A DNA stretch of 64,000 nt from JADJPF01 sp964492845 (GTDB lineage Bacteria; Acidobacteriota; Blastocatellia; Chloracidobacteriales; JADJPF01), in NCBI GenBank assembly GCA_964492845.1, contig CAZBMZ010000005.1:124001-188000 (forward strand). The letters are read 5' to 3'. Made by a program: the position numbers and the translations under genes. The notes under the pieces were generated by a model. The model saw nothing but the letters and a program-made list of their open reading frames with translations, did no database searches and was not told the origin of the DNA. This document shows positions 34,972-43,225 of the stretch, one piece after another. Every line of letters begins with the position of its first letter. Within the stretch, counting starts at the first letter, position 1.

Positions 34972-35634
34972 TTACAATTCAACTGCTCCTTTTTTTCCTA
35001 AAACTTCTTTTAGTCGCTCTTTAGTACGAGTAATGATTGTTTGGACATTATTGGTGTTTAGCGCGACATTTGGCATTTCTCCAATTTCACGGGGCGATAA
35101 ACCATTAATTATATGTAAATGAAAAATAATTGTGTCTCGCGCTGCATTAGCACCTGAGAGCGCAGATTTTAATAACTCTTTTAATTTTTTAGGGATAATT
35201 CTTTCTTGAAACATTACGTCTGGCGATGTTTCTGTTCCAGCAGGCAAGATATCTTTTAAGGAAATTTCTTGTTGAAAATCTATAGGCTTGTCTAATGACA
35301 CTACAATAGCAGAACGTTTTTGCGCTATTTCTCTACGAATTTGATCTTTTACTGTGCTATAGACAATTGTGGCTAGATAAGCAAATACAGAATCTTCTGT
35401 TAAACCATGAAAATCTTTTAGGATTTTGCGATCATTGGCAAGAAGCTTAAGAAAAATTTCTTGTGTAAGTTCTGAAGGATCTAGCTTATAATTGCGGCTT
35501 TCACGAAAGACGCAAACAGTAATGTAGCGGTGAAAACGATTTATAAATTCGTTCCAAGCGTCTGAATTATTGCTTCTGCAAAGAGCTATGAGTTCAACAG
35601 AAGAAATCGCCTGAAGTGGTGCATCTTTAGCCAT
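34972..35634 (-). CDS. ECF-like sigma-70 family factor
   Basis: A 220-residue sigma factor. Region 2 (about 20-110) includes FINRFHRYITVCVFRESR and ELTQEIFLKLL with FAYLATIVYSTVKDQIRR, the -10-recognition part. Region 4 (about 155-215) includes INGLSPREIGE-NVQTIITRTKERLKEVLG. The middle linker is longer than in classical ECF factors. The anti-sigma gene directly downstream supports an extracytoplasmic-function role. The group within the ECF family is not clear to me, and the target promoters are unknown. Confidence 0.85.
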   Translation of the reverse strand: MAKDAPLQAISSVELIALCRSNNSDAWNEFINRFHRYITVCVFRESRNYKLDPSELTQEIFLKLLANDRKILKDFHGLTEDSVFAYLATIVYSTVKDQIRREIAQKRSAIVVSLDKPIDFQQEISLKDILPAGTETSPDVMFQERIIPKKLKELLKSALSGANAARDTIIFHLHIINGLSPREIGEMPNVALNTNNVQTIITRTKERLKEVLGKKGAVEL

Positions 35635-35689
35635 TTACAATGTTCCAACAAGATCAAATTATTAGGAATCTTATTTATAAACTCGAATA

Positions 35690-35764
35690 GACTATCCATT
35701 ATTTGATCAATAGTCAAGCCATTAGATATAGATTTATAGACATTTTTGCACATTTTTTGTGCAA
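35690..35764 (-). promoter_or_regulatory. Candidate promoter and operator of the sigma/anti-sigma operon
   Basis: On the minus strand TTGACT (35717-35712) and TAGTCT (35694-35689) are 17 bases apart, a possible promoter with a poor -10 box. GACTAT / ATAGTC (35690-35695 and 35710-35715) is an inverted repeat spanning it. Upstream, TTGCACA-n5-TGTGCAA (35746-35764) is a perfect 7-base palindrome that looks like a regulator site. The remaining bases of the gap 35635-35828 show nothing clear. Confidence 0.35.
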
Positions 35765-35828
35765 TAGACACTTTCGCTTTAGGGGTATTCTTTAATTATT
35801 CTAGTATTATTTTTTGATTACTTTTTAA

Positions 35829-37955
35829 CTATCTAATGATTTTACTTAAAAGATTTGGTTTGTAAAATCGTTCCTCTAAATGTTTGTTAAAGACTTGTAA
35901 ATAAGGTAGTTTAGCAAGTTTCCATGAGAGTAGTTTTATTGAGTCTTTTGATCCATCAAAAAAGCCTTCAGGACTATAAACTAACCAATTTGATTCATAA
36001 TTACGAATAGTAGCCAGTAAGGAATTTTGCTTAATATCCCATATTTCATAGCCATTATTACTAGCTAAAATAACCTTATTTGTTGTTAAAAGAGTGGCAT
36101 AGCCCGCAGTTATTTTACTTAAAGCTTTTGAAGTGTTTAAGTCCCAAAGTACTCCATTTATAGCTGCTAAATGACCATTAGAAGAGATATGAATGTCTAA
36201 TTGATTAGTATCTACTACTTTACCTAAACTTGAAACCAGCAAACCTTGTTCAATGTCCCAAACTTCTGCTTTACCAGAGATTTTATCAATTAATAGCAAT
36301 GTTTTGTCATTTGCTGATAAAAAGGCTGCTAACTTTTTGCTATCAGTTGGAAGGCTTTTGTTAAGTCGGTTTTCTTCTATTGACCAAATTTTAATTTCTG
36401 TTTGATGAACTGTGATCAAAAGTTTTTCACTATTGCTTAAGATAAATTGTTTTATAGGATTACTTAAGCTATCAACCTTAAAGATTTGTTTAGCAGTTTC
36501 TATATCCCAAATAATTACATTTCCTTTCACATCTAAACCAACTACAGATTTTGCATTAACTGTAGCATTATGAATAAGCTGGCTATGTTGAAAAAATGCA
36601 ATAGGCTTAGAAGTCGTTAAGCTATAAAGCACTAGATGACCTTGCTCTAGCACTAAAACGTTAGAAGAATTTTTATTAAAACTAATAGATTTGCCTGCAA
36701 CTTGAAGAATTAATTTGTCTTGTTTCAAATCATAAATATTAAAACCTTTAGTGGTTGGTAATGCAATAAACGAGTCCGATAAAACGAGATTTACTAGGCT
36801 AATATTTTCTTGATGTTCTTCAAGGACTGATGAATAAAGGGGTTTACCTACTTTTAGATCCCAAGCTACTAATTTACGGGTTTCTTCATCATAAAATTCT
36901 TCACATATTAGTAAAGTGCCTTGTGGATTAGTGCGAGAGTAAGCAGGTAAATAGCTTTGTGCTAAGGAGTTAGAGACATAATAATTTTTATTAAAATCAC
37001 AATAATAAAATTTTTCTGTTTCACAAATTGCGAGTTGTAAATTATCTAAATCTAGCGAAACCTCAGCATCATTAATGTTTATATTAAGTTTATTTAATTG
37101 AGTAATATAATTTATCTTTTCACCAAATAAATTATAAATTCTTAAGTCTAGATTGTACGATAAAACACCTATTTGTTTTGAATTCTTACTAAAAGAAACC
37201 TTCCAAACATCGCTATTTTTTATATCTAAGGGAATAGATTGCTTTGTGCTTAGATTAAGTAATATTATTTGTTCATTATTATTTAGCAATACATATTTTC
37301 CGCTTGGACTTAATGCTAGGCAAGTGCTTGCACTAGGTAAAGTTATTAGATACTGATTTTTAGCAACATCATAGAGTTTGGTTTCTTGGTTTATTTCTAG
37401 TAGTGCAATGGAAAAATCATCTGATAAAAAGAGTAATTTTCCTGGCAGTTGAGCTAATTTTTTACCGCTTTTAAGCTCAAAAATAAAAGGACTAGTATTT
37501 GTGTCATAACTTAAGGCAAGTCGCGTATTGCTACTAATTTGGTTAATTCTATATTTATAATTTGTTGTTTGTACTTCACTTAGAGAAATTAAGTCTAAAA
37601 TGATTACAGTTTTGTTAGTTTGGTTAAAGTCTTGATTTTTTGCTATTTGGTTAAGATAAAGTGTGTTTTTATCAGGTGAAAGAGCATAATCAACACCTGG
37701 CAGATTACGTAACAATCTAGCGGTAGCTAAATCCCAAAGCTTAATAGTTGGATTTGTTGTTAGCTCGTCGGGTTCTGAGCAAGATACAGCAAATTTACCA
37801 TTAGCACAGATGTCTAGTTTAGCTAATTCTAAAAGATGGCCTTCATTAGGGATAAGATTATTTATTGATTGGAAAGTGTTTATAGTTTGAGAATAAGTTA
37901 TAGAAGCTGTAAATAATAAAAATATAATAGTAAAAAGAGCTTTTAATAAAGACAT
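35829..37955 (-). CDS. Exported WD40-like beta-propeller protein
   Basis: A 708-residue secreted protein with an N-terminal signal peptide (LLKALFTIIFLLFTASITYS). About ten to fourteen irregular blades are visible, with repeats of the IKLWDL, VIWDIETAK and AEVWDIEQG type (D-strand tryptophan-Asp signature), enough for one or two seven-bladed propellers. No enzymatic motif is seen; it is likely a protein-interaction or scaffold protein outside the inner membrane. Ten bases of perfect stem would mask its ribosome site (see 37961-37986). The gene lies upstream of the M28 peptidase terminator but is transcribed in the same direction from its own leader. Confidence 0.75.
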   Translation of the reverse strand: MSLLKALFTIIFLLFTASITYSQTINTFQSINNLIPNEGHLLELAKLDICANGKFAVSCSEPDELTTNPTIKLWDLATARLLRNLPGVDYALSPDKNTLYLNQIAKNQDFNQTNKTVIILDLISLSEVQTTNYKYRINQISSNTRLALSYDTNTSPFIFELKSGKKLAQLPGKLLFLSDDFSIALLEINQETKLYDVAKNQYLITLPSASTCLALSPSGKYVLLNNNEQIILLNLSTKQSIPLDIKNSDVWKVSFSKNSKQIGVLSYNLDLRIYNLFGEKINYITQLNKLNININDAEVSLDLDNLQLAICETEKFYYCDFNKNYYVSNSLAQSYLPAYSRTNPQGTLLICEEFYDEETRKLVAWDLKVGKPLYSSVLEEHQENISLVNLVLSDSFIALPTTKGFNIYDLKQDKLILQVAGKSISFNKNSSNVLVLEQGHLVLYSLTTSKPIAFFQHSQLIHNATVNAKSVVGLDVKGNVIIWDIETAKQIFKVDSLSNPIKQFILSNSEKLLITVHQTEIKIWSIEENRLNKSLPTDSKKLAAFLSANDKTLLLIDKISGKAEVWDIEQGLLVSSLGKVVDTNQLDIHISSNGHLAAINGVLWDLNTSKALSKITAGYATLLTTNKVILASNNGYEIWDIKQNSLLATIRNYESNWLVYSPEGFFDGSKDSIKLLSWKLAKLPYLQVFNKHLEERFYKPNLLSKIIR

Positions 37956-37960
37956 GTTTT

Positions 37961-37986
37961 ACTCCTAAAGTCTAATTTTTAGGAGT
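37961..37986 (-). promoter_or_regulatory. Hairpin that buries the Shine-Dalgarno sequence of the WD40-like gene
   Basis: On the minus strand ACTCCTAAA (37986-37978), loop AATTAGAC and TTTAGGAGT (37969-37961) form a perfect 9-base stem. The 3' arm is the Shine-Dalgarno AGGAGT, 5 bases before the ATG at 37955. Folding would hide the ribosome-binding site, which suggests temperature- or ligand-sensitive translation or regulation by an RNA or protein. Confidence 0.6.
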
Positions 37987-38054
37987 AGATGGAAAATAGC
38001 AGAATATTTCTGCAAAAACATTGCAGATTGTTGCTAGTTGGTAGCAATATTTTA

Positions 38055-38109
38055 CAAAAAAACAAGTTTTAAGGAGTGTATCTTATTGAGAAAATTAAAG
38101 ATACACTCC
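38055..38109 (-). terminator. Intrinsic terminator after the M28 peptidase gene
   Basis: GGAGTGTATCTT (38073-38084) and its exact complement (38098-38109) form a 12-base stem with a 13-base loop. On the minus strand a T-rich tail (TTAAAACTTGTTTTTTTG, 38072-38055) follows. It lies 12 bases past the peptidase stop. Confidence 0.75.
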
Positions 38110-38120
38110 AACAAAAAATA

Positions 38121-39587
38121 TTATTTCCAATCGCCAGATTTTTTAAGAAAATCTAGTATATTTGCTTTTTTCAAGATTTCTTCTATTGCATTGTGTTCTA
38201 GGCGTGTAGCAAGTTGGTTAGGTTGTTCTGCAATATGATAGCCTGTAATTGCTACAATCGCGCTTGCTGCTGCTAAATTATGTGGGTTAACCTTGTCTAT
38301 GGTATCGCTAAATTTATGATGAATATCATCATAATGAGCCATGTCTACTAGTAAATCTAGTGTAGGAACACCTTCTAAAATAAAATAGCCATGATCAGTA
38401 TTAAAACTTACTTCAGGTGAAAGAGTGTCCCCATTTAAGCTAGTAAGAAGTTTGCTAATAGGTTTCATTGCCTCATAAACATCGTTGCGACCTTGAACTT
38501 TCCAACCTCTAGGATGTCCTGCACCATTATCAGTGTTAAGCACAGCAACACATTTAGCCATTTCTGATTTATGAGCTTCAATATAGGCTTTTGAACCTAA
38601 TAAACCTTGCTCTTCTCCACCCCATAGAGCAAAGCGAATTGAGCGACGAGGGGCTTGGCCTAGTGACATAATCGCTCTAGCAGTTTCTAGCACAGTAGCA
38701 CAGCCGCTTCCATTATCCTGCGCACCTGTAGCGAAATCCCAAGAATCCAAATGCGCACCAATTAAAACCCATTCGTCGGGCTTTTCTCGTCCAACAATTT
38801 CTGCTATTACATTATCAACCTGAATTTCGCCTGGTGTGTGGTTTTGATATTCAAATTCTACTGTAACAGAACCTTTTTCTAACAAACGTCGGATCAATTG
38901 ATTATCTTCTGCACCAAGTGCAGCAGCAGGAATTGGTGTAATTGATGTTCCATTAGAAGCTTTACGAGCCTTAACAATGTTATTGTCATATTGATCAGGC
39001 ACTAAAACAGCTAATGCACCTACCTCTTTAAAGGCATTATAAGCATCTGGAAGGCGCAAAATTGCATTTAATCGGCCTTCTGCAAAAACGCTAGCTGGGT
39101 CAAATAAAAGAATCTTTCCTTTTAAGTTAGAATTTGCTTTGATTTTTTCTGGATCAAGATCTTTAAGTAACACTACTTCGCCCTTAACACCTCCTGCTGG
39201 TGTGGAAGGTGTCCAGCCTAGAGAATGTAAGACAATTGCACGATCCAAGGGTGCAATCATACGAGCGCGAGAAGAAGTAGTTCTTTCCCAACCGCCCATA
39301 GTAAATTTTTCTAAACGGACGTTTTTAATACCCATTGCTCTAAATTCTTCTGCTGCCCATTGAGCAGAGCGTTTATAAGCAGATGTTCCTGTTAATCGCG
39401 CTCCAAACTTATCGGTCAAGGTTTGCAGGTAATTCATTGCTTGACCTCTAACTAAAATGTTGCCTGCAATTTTGATGGATGCTTGCTCAATTTCTTCTGT
39501 ACTAGAATTTGAAAGATTGGCTGCTAAAGGAAGCGGTAAAAGTAAAATAATAAATAGAATTACTAGTAAACTACGGTAATTTTTCAT
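38121..39587 (-). CDS. M28-family zinc peptidase, exported
   Basis: A 488-residue exported metallopeptidase (signal peptide with LLVILFIILLLPLPLAA). The first part carries a PA-like inserted region (about 130-240). The catalytic M28 core shows GAHLDSWDFATGAQDNGSG (zinc His and Asp plus bridging Asp), WGGEEQGLLGS (catalytic Glu pair) and later zinc residues in DTDNGAGHP and HDIHHK-like segments. The architecture is like carboxypeptidase Q / plasma glutamate carboxypeptidase, which removes terminal amino acids from peptides. With the M2 peptidase it points to extracellular peptide use. Start ATG at 39587 is followed by a clear signal sequence. Confidence 0.88.
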   Translation of the reverse strand: MKNYRSLLVILFIILLLPLPLAANLSNSSTEEIEQASIKIAGNILVRGQAMNYLQTLTDKFGARLTGTSAYKRSAQWAAEEFRAMGIKNVRLEKFTMGGWERTTSSRARMIAPLDRAIVLHSLGWTPSTPAGGVKGEVVLLKDLDPEKIKANSNLKGKILLFDPASVFAEGRLNAILRLPDAYNAFKEVGALAVLVPDQYDNNIVKARKASNGTSITPIPAAALGAEDNQLIRRLLEKGSVTVEFEYQNHTPGEIQVDNVIAEIVGREKPDEWVLIGAHLDSWDFATGAQDNGSGCATVLETARAIMSLGQAPRRSIRFALWGGEEQGLLGSKAYIEAHKSEMAKCVAVLNTDNGAGHPRGWKVQGRNDVYEAMKPISKLLTSLNGDTLSPEVSFNTDHGYFILEGVPTLDLLVDMAHYDDIHHKFSDTIDKVNPHNLAAASAIVAITGYHIAEQPNQLATRLEHNAIEEILKKANILDFLKKSGDWK

Positions 39588-39807
39588 AGTACCTTCTTAC
39601 AGATTAATTAAATTTTTAGGATTATTTTGTTGGCGGCAAAAATAGTATAAATAAATTTAATAATTCTGTCAGGATTTGATAGCGTTTTACGTCTTTCTTT
39701 AAAGTTAGTAATCCTGGTTGCAAAGTAAAATATGACTAAAATCGATTTAAGAGGGCAGACTTTTAGTAATAACTTTTATTTTGTGGCTAGGGGTTACTAT
39801 TAAATTG

Positions 39808-40341
39808 CTAAATCATAGGGTCTAAAAGGCTACTCATAGCTTGCAGTCTTTCCTGATAAGCTTCCTGACGAATATTTACTAATGCTTGGCAGAGAGTTTT
39901 TAGTCTGGTTTGTGCTATTAAGCGTTTTTCTGTTTTTGTGCTATTTACAGCATCCATACAAGAAGCTATTGCAGCAAAAACACCAGGTTTATCTAGGTTT
40001 GGAATTTCTGGTAATGCTAGAAGTTGTTCTGCTAAATGAGTTCGTTGGGTAGCTAATAATTCTTTATCAATTAATTCGGATGGATTAGCTAGTAGAAATT
40101 CTAGTGTATTAAGAATAGGCCAAAGTAAATCTAAAAGTTGGTAAAGAGGTTCATTATTTGGTGTTGTATTTGTTAGAGTTTTATCATCAGTTTTTTGTTG
40201 ATTAGGGCGATCTTCTGGTGGACAAGCCTTTTGTACACGGCTTAAAACCATAGCTTCAAGGGAATTTACTTGTTGGGAGGTTTTATAGGGTTTTGCGCCT
40301 AGTTCCATGGCTAAAAAATCATCCAAGTCATCTAGAGGCAT
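39808..40341 (-). CDS. Hypothetical helical protein
   Basis: A 177-residue cytoplasmic protein without a signal peptide, membrane segment or recognisable motif. The sequence is leucine- and glutamine-rich and likely all-helical. The N-terminus is acidic (MPLDDLDDFLAMELG). I cannot place it in a family. It is preceded at 40402-40443 by a terminator-like hairpin within its possible leader, so it may be attenuated or expressed from its own promoter. Confidence 0.55.
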   Translation of the reverse strand: MPLDDLDDFLAMELGAKPYKTSQQVNSLEAMVLSRVQKACPPEDRPNQQKTDDKTLTNTTPNNEPLYQLLDLLWPILNTLEFLLANPSELIDKELLATQRTHLAEQLLALPEIPNLDKPGVFAAIASCMDAVNSTKTEKRLIAQTRLKTLCQALVNIRQEAYQERLQAMSSLLDPMI

Positions 40342-40401
40342 ATGTTGTGATCTCCTACTACTTTTTATTATTTTATTTATAATTTTTATAAAGTTTTTGG
40401 T

Positions 40402-40443
40402 AAAAAAAGATCACCCAAACCAGACTTTATTTATTGGGTGATC
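40402..40443 (-). terminator. Strong intrinsic terminator, perhaps of a small RNA or leader
   Basis: GATCACCCAA (40409-40418) and its exact complement (40434-40443) form a 10-base stem with a 15-base loop. On the minus strand seven T residues (40408-40402) follow directly. No gene ends just upstream of it in that direction except the one already terminated at 40535-40567. The 90 bases between the two terminators contain a second hairpin, TGCTA-gtat-TAGCA. Confidence 0.7.
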
Positions 40444-40524
40444 GCAGATAATACAAAACAATATGAATGGATCTGCTAATACTAGCATGAAAATTTATGC
40501 CAGGCATAAAAATTTTTCTTGACA

Positions 40525-40567
40525 AAATAATAAAAACACCCAACTTATAGATTTTAAGTTAGGTGTT
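40525..40567 (-). terminator. Intrinsic terminator after the Cys-rich lipoprotein
   Basis: AACACCCAACTTA (40535-40547) pairs with TAAGTTAGGTGTT (40555-40567), 12 of 13 bases, around a 7-base loop. On the minus strand TTTTTATTATTTTG follows the stem. It lies 36 bases past the stop of the gene at 40604. Confidence 0.7.
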
Positions 40568-40603
40568 CTACATAAATTAGTAATTTTATAAGTATTACTT
40601 AGC

Positions 40604-41293
40604 TTATTTCTTTGCTCCGCAACCACCAGCACCGCCACAGCTATTTTTGCCTTTGGCTTCAGCTTTACAACTAGCTTTGCCTTTGCATTCGTGTGCAGCA
40701 CCTTTGTCTGAAGAAGAAGCAGCGACTTTACAGCCACCTTTGCCTTTACAAGAATTTTTGCCTTTGCAACTGCCGTCACCAGTCTTGCAACCGCCCTTGC
40801 CCTTGCATTCATTCTTGCCCTTGCATTCATGACCAGCACCTTTGTCTGGGGATGCACTAGCTTCAGCCTTGCAACCGCCTTTGCCCTTACAAGAATTTTT
40901 GCCTTTGCAACCGCCGTCACCAGTCTTGCAACCGCCCTTGCCCTTGCATTCATTCTTGCCCTTGCATTCATGACCAGCACCTTTGTCTGGGGATGCACTA
41001 GCTTCAGCCTTGCAACCGCCTTTGCCCTTACAAGAATTTTTGCCTTTGCAACCGCCGTCACCAGTCTTGCAACCGCCCTTGCCCTTGCATTCATTCTTGC
41101 CCTTGCATTCATGACCAGCACCTTTGTCAGTTGTTGCTTCAGGGCTAGCTTCTGGTTTTGGGGACTCTGCTGGTTTTGGGGATTCTGCTGGTTTTGGAGA
41201 CTCTGTAGTAGCAGGTTGTTCGCCACCACATCCAGCCATCATTCCGGCAATAGCAAAGCCTAATATAGATTTAGCAAAATCTCTACGATCCAT
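40604..41293 (-). CDS. Tat-exported lipoprotein with Cys/Gly/Lys-rich tandem repeats
   Basis: A 229-residue protein starting with a twin-arginine signal (RRDFAKS) and ending the signal at a lipobox MMAGC (Cys22), so it is probably a Tat-exported lipoprotein. A Pro/Ser/Glu linker (ESPKPAESPKP) follows. The rest is three units of 46-47 residues, each with six Cys in C-K-G-K-N and C-K-G-K-G-G-C contexts, then a partial fourth. Such Cys motifs recall proteins modified by DUF692/MNIO enzymes (bufferins, copper-binding), but no such enzyme gene is in the window, so metal binding is inference. A strong Shine-Dalgarno AAAGGAG precedes the ATG by 7 bases. Confidence 0.85.
   Translation of the reverse strand: MDRRDFAKSILGFAIAGMMAGCGGEQPATTESPKPAESPKPAESPKPEASPEATTDKGAGHECKGKNECKGKGGCKTGDGGCKGKNSCKGKGGCKAEASASPDKGAGHECKGKNECKGKGGCKTGDGGCKGKNSCKGKGGCKAEASASPDKGAGHECKGKNECKGKGGCKTGDGSCKGKNSCKGKGGCKVAASSSDKGAAHECKGKASCKAEAKGKNSCGGAGGCGAKK
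40703..41122 (-). repeat. In-frame tandem repeat, 138-141 bp units
   Basis: Three copies of the coding unit begin (on the plus-strand reading) at 40703, 40841 and 40982, spaced 138 and 141 bases; a further partial unit starts at 41123. The two 141-base copies are nearly identical in DNA. Since the unit length is a multiple of three, all six frames stay open across it. This is consistent with recent slippage or recombination-driven expansion. Confidence 0.85.
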
Positions 41294-41373
41294 TAAATTT
41301 CTCCTTTGAGTATATTACTACAAATTATAGTGTAAAATTGTGGGTCTATTTAAAATTGAAAACTAAAACAATC

Positions 41374-41402
41374 TGTATACTCTAACCAAAATAATATGTC
41401 AA
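41374..41402 (-). promoter_or_regulatory. Sigma-70 promoter of the Cys-rich lipoprotein gene
   Basis: On the minus strand TTGACA (41402-41397), a 17-base spacer and TATACA (41379-41374) form one of the best promoter matches in the window. The predicted start is near 41367, giving a leader of about 74 bases. A second TATAAT at 41329-41324 lies closer to the gene and could also be used. Confidence 0.5.
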
Positions 41403-41495
41403 GCCATAAGTTTTGGTTTTTCTACTAACATTACATAAGCTAGACCTGATTTAGAAAAAAGCTTATGAATGGATTTTTGCTACTTAAAAGCAATT

Positions 41496-41531
41496 GCGAA
41501 CTTGATTTAAGTAAAACTAAATCAAGTTCGC
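41496..41531 (-). terminator. Hairpin after the VWA/PrcB-like gene
   Basis: GCGAACTTGATTTA (41496-41509) and its exact complement (41518-41531) form a 14-base stem with an 8-base loop. On the minus strand AATTGCTTTTAAG follows, a modest U-run. It lies 60 bases past the stop of the gene at 41591. Bases 41294-41495 otherwise hold the promoter above and nothing else I recognise. Confidence 0.6.
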
Positions 41532-41590
41532 TAACAAAACTTAAAAACATTATAGCACTAGATAGAAAAATGCTTAAGCCTTTATAAAGT

Positions 41591-43225
41591 TTATTCAAAC
41601 TTAACAAAAATATCTTTGGCTGATAGCTTTGTTTCTGCAATTTGACGGGGAATAACCATTAAATGAAATGGTGTTGTTATGCTACTGCTTGCAGATCCAA
41701 CTTGTTGTACTAGCGTAACAATTAAGTCTTTTCCGCTAAAAGATATTTTGCTAATAGTTACACTAGAGTTATTGTTTACTTGTCCAAGAAATACAGCAAC
41801 AACAACTTGGTTACTAAAATCTATTTTGTTTATATCAATGCTGCTATTTGTGCCTAACAAGCTTTGTAACTGGGATTTATTATCAATAAATATTTTGGCC
41901 GGCTTTGTTACGCCAGAATTACTACCCTTAAAGTCAAATAATGGGCTGACTAGAGTTCCATAAGTGCTACCTTGTTGGCGAGCAGCACGTTTAATAGAAT
42001 CAGCTAAAACAGCATTTAAGTTATTTGTTCTATTAGCGTTGCCAAAATTAATACTACTTGGAGCAGGAGCAACTTTTGATATAGCAGGCATATCTTTAGC
42101 TAAATCTCGTTCTGCATATGCTTTAGCTTTAGTTTCTGCTAGTTCATCAGTTCTTCGGCCTATTGCAATGGGTTCGCTTATAGCTTCTGCTGGTAAAGCA
42201 ATATTAGCAGGTTTAGCTGCAATAATACCTTTTCCACTAGCTACACCTCCAACTATACCGCTTTCTACACTATCGGCCATTGCTAGTTCATCATCTAATT
42301 TTTTTGCAATAGGTGCAGTAGCAGGAGCGACCATCCCACCATCTAAACTGCTGGAAGTGCTATAACTTGACGAATAAGAGGAAATTTCTTTTGCTTCATT
42401 GCGGGCTAGAAGTTCATCTGCTCCTCGCATCCAGTCTTTATCATCTACATCTCCAGATAAAGAATAAGTACGTCCGCCTTCTTCAATTACTACAGCACGA
42501 GAACCATCAGAATTAGTAAGTTCTTGTTTATAGGTTAGGTTGGCAAATTGTCCATTGCTGCTAGAAGCAAGTGTATTAAATACTTGGGCTTCTACAGGCC
42601 AAATTCCACTGCAAGCAATTGTATTGATAGAAATATTATTTCTTTGTGCATAAAGCAGTTCATTTTCCCAACGAGGGCCATCTGCATAATTATTTGGGCC
42701 AGCATCACCAATTAAGAAAACTATCTTACTTCTTGCCTGTGGATCCCAATCTAATTTATGAAGTGTAACATTTAAGGCTTCATTAACGCTTTCTGGCTTA
42801 TCACCACCACCCGCGGCAACAATTGATGAAAGAATACGGGAAATTTCTTGAACATCCCGGGTAAAAGGCCATTGTTTAGTAACATATTCATCATAGCGAT
42901 CACGATAAGTTACAATGGCATAACGAACATCTGGTGCTGGTTGTCCCTGGGAGATATCATTAATAATATTACGAATATTTTCTTTAACAATTTGAATTTC
43001 ATCGCTCATACTGCTAGTGCTATCAATAGTAAAGACAACATCAATTCTAGGGGCATTGTTATTAACTGGTGGAGGCTCAACAATTGGTGGTGGAACGGGT
43101 ATTGGATTATTAGTAACAATGGGTGTGGGAGTAGACTTTTGAGAAAAGAATATTTTAGTTAATGCTAGGCTATAAAATACGGCTACCCCTAAAATAATTA
43201 CTAAAGCTGCTTTTTTATAATACAT
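41591..43225 (-). CDS. Membrane-anchored VWA protein with PrcB-like C-terminal domain
   Basis: About 544 residues: a single N-terminal anchor (AALVIILGVAVFYSLAL), a proline-rich stalk (about 30-57), a VWA domain (about 60-240) with metal site D68, T70, S72 (DSTSS), a long Ala/Ser-rich linker, and a C-terminal beta-rich domain (about 440-544). The latter has VVVAVFLGQVNNN and TPFHLMVIPR, resembling the PrcB_C family. The VWA part likely binds a partner through a metal ion outside the membrane; the function is not known. I start at the ATG at 43225 because GGAGG lies about 6 bases before it; a TTG at 43237 would be the longer alternative. Confidence 0.8.
   Translation of the reverse strand: MYYKKAALVIILGVAVFYSLALTKIFFSQKSTPTPIVTNNPIPVPPPIVEPPPVNNNAPRIDVVFTIDSTSSMSDEIQIVKENIRNIINDISQGQPAPDVRYAIVTYRDRYDEYVTKQWPFTRDVQEISRILSSIVAAGGGDKPESVNEALNVTLHKLDWDPQARSKIVFLIGDAGPNNYADGPRWENELLYAQRNNISINTIACSGIWPVEAQVFNTLASSSNGQFANLTYKQELTNSDGSRAVVIEEGGRTYSLSGDVDDKDWMRGADELLARNEAKEISSYSSSYSTSSSLDGGMVAPATAPIAKKLDDELAMADSVESGIVGGVASGKGIIAAKPANIALPAEAISEPIAIGRRTDELAETKAKAYAERDLAKDMPAISKVAPAPSSINFGNANRTNNLNAVLADSIKRAARQQGSTYGTLVSPLFDFKGSNSGVTKPAKIFIDNKSQLQSLLGTNSSIDINKIDFSNQVVVAVFLGQVNNNSSVTISKISFSGKDLIVTLVQQVGSASSSITTPFHLMVIPRQIAETKLSAKDIFVKFE

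Noticed and set aside
35586..35771. 61-codon frame upstream of the sigma gene
   Set aside because: It overlaps the sigma start in another frame, covers the palindromic operator, and shows no ribosome site or coding-like composition.
40495..41229. Second minus-strand frame overlapping the Cys-rich gene
   Set aside because: It is a shifted reading of the same repeat with Ala/Arg/Lys runs, no signal sequence, and it runs through the terminator at 40535-40567.
40829..41263. Long plus-strand frame across the Cys-rich repeat
   Set aside because: The 138-141-base repeat is a multiple of three, so all frames stay open. The predicted product is low-complexity, lacks a ribosome site, and the minus-strand frame has a signal peptide, promoter and terminator.
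41964..42365. 133-codon plus-strand frame opposite the VWA/PrcB-like gene
   Set aside because: It mirrors the Ala/Ser-rich linker, has no ribosome site and would oppose a well-supported gene.
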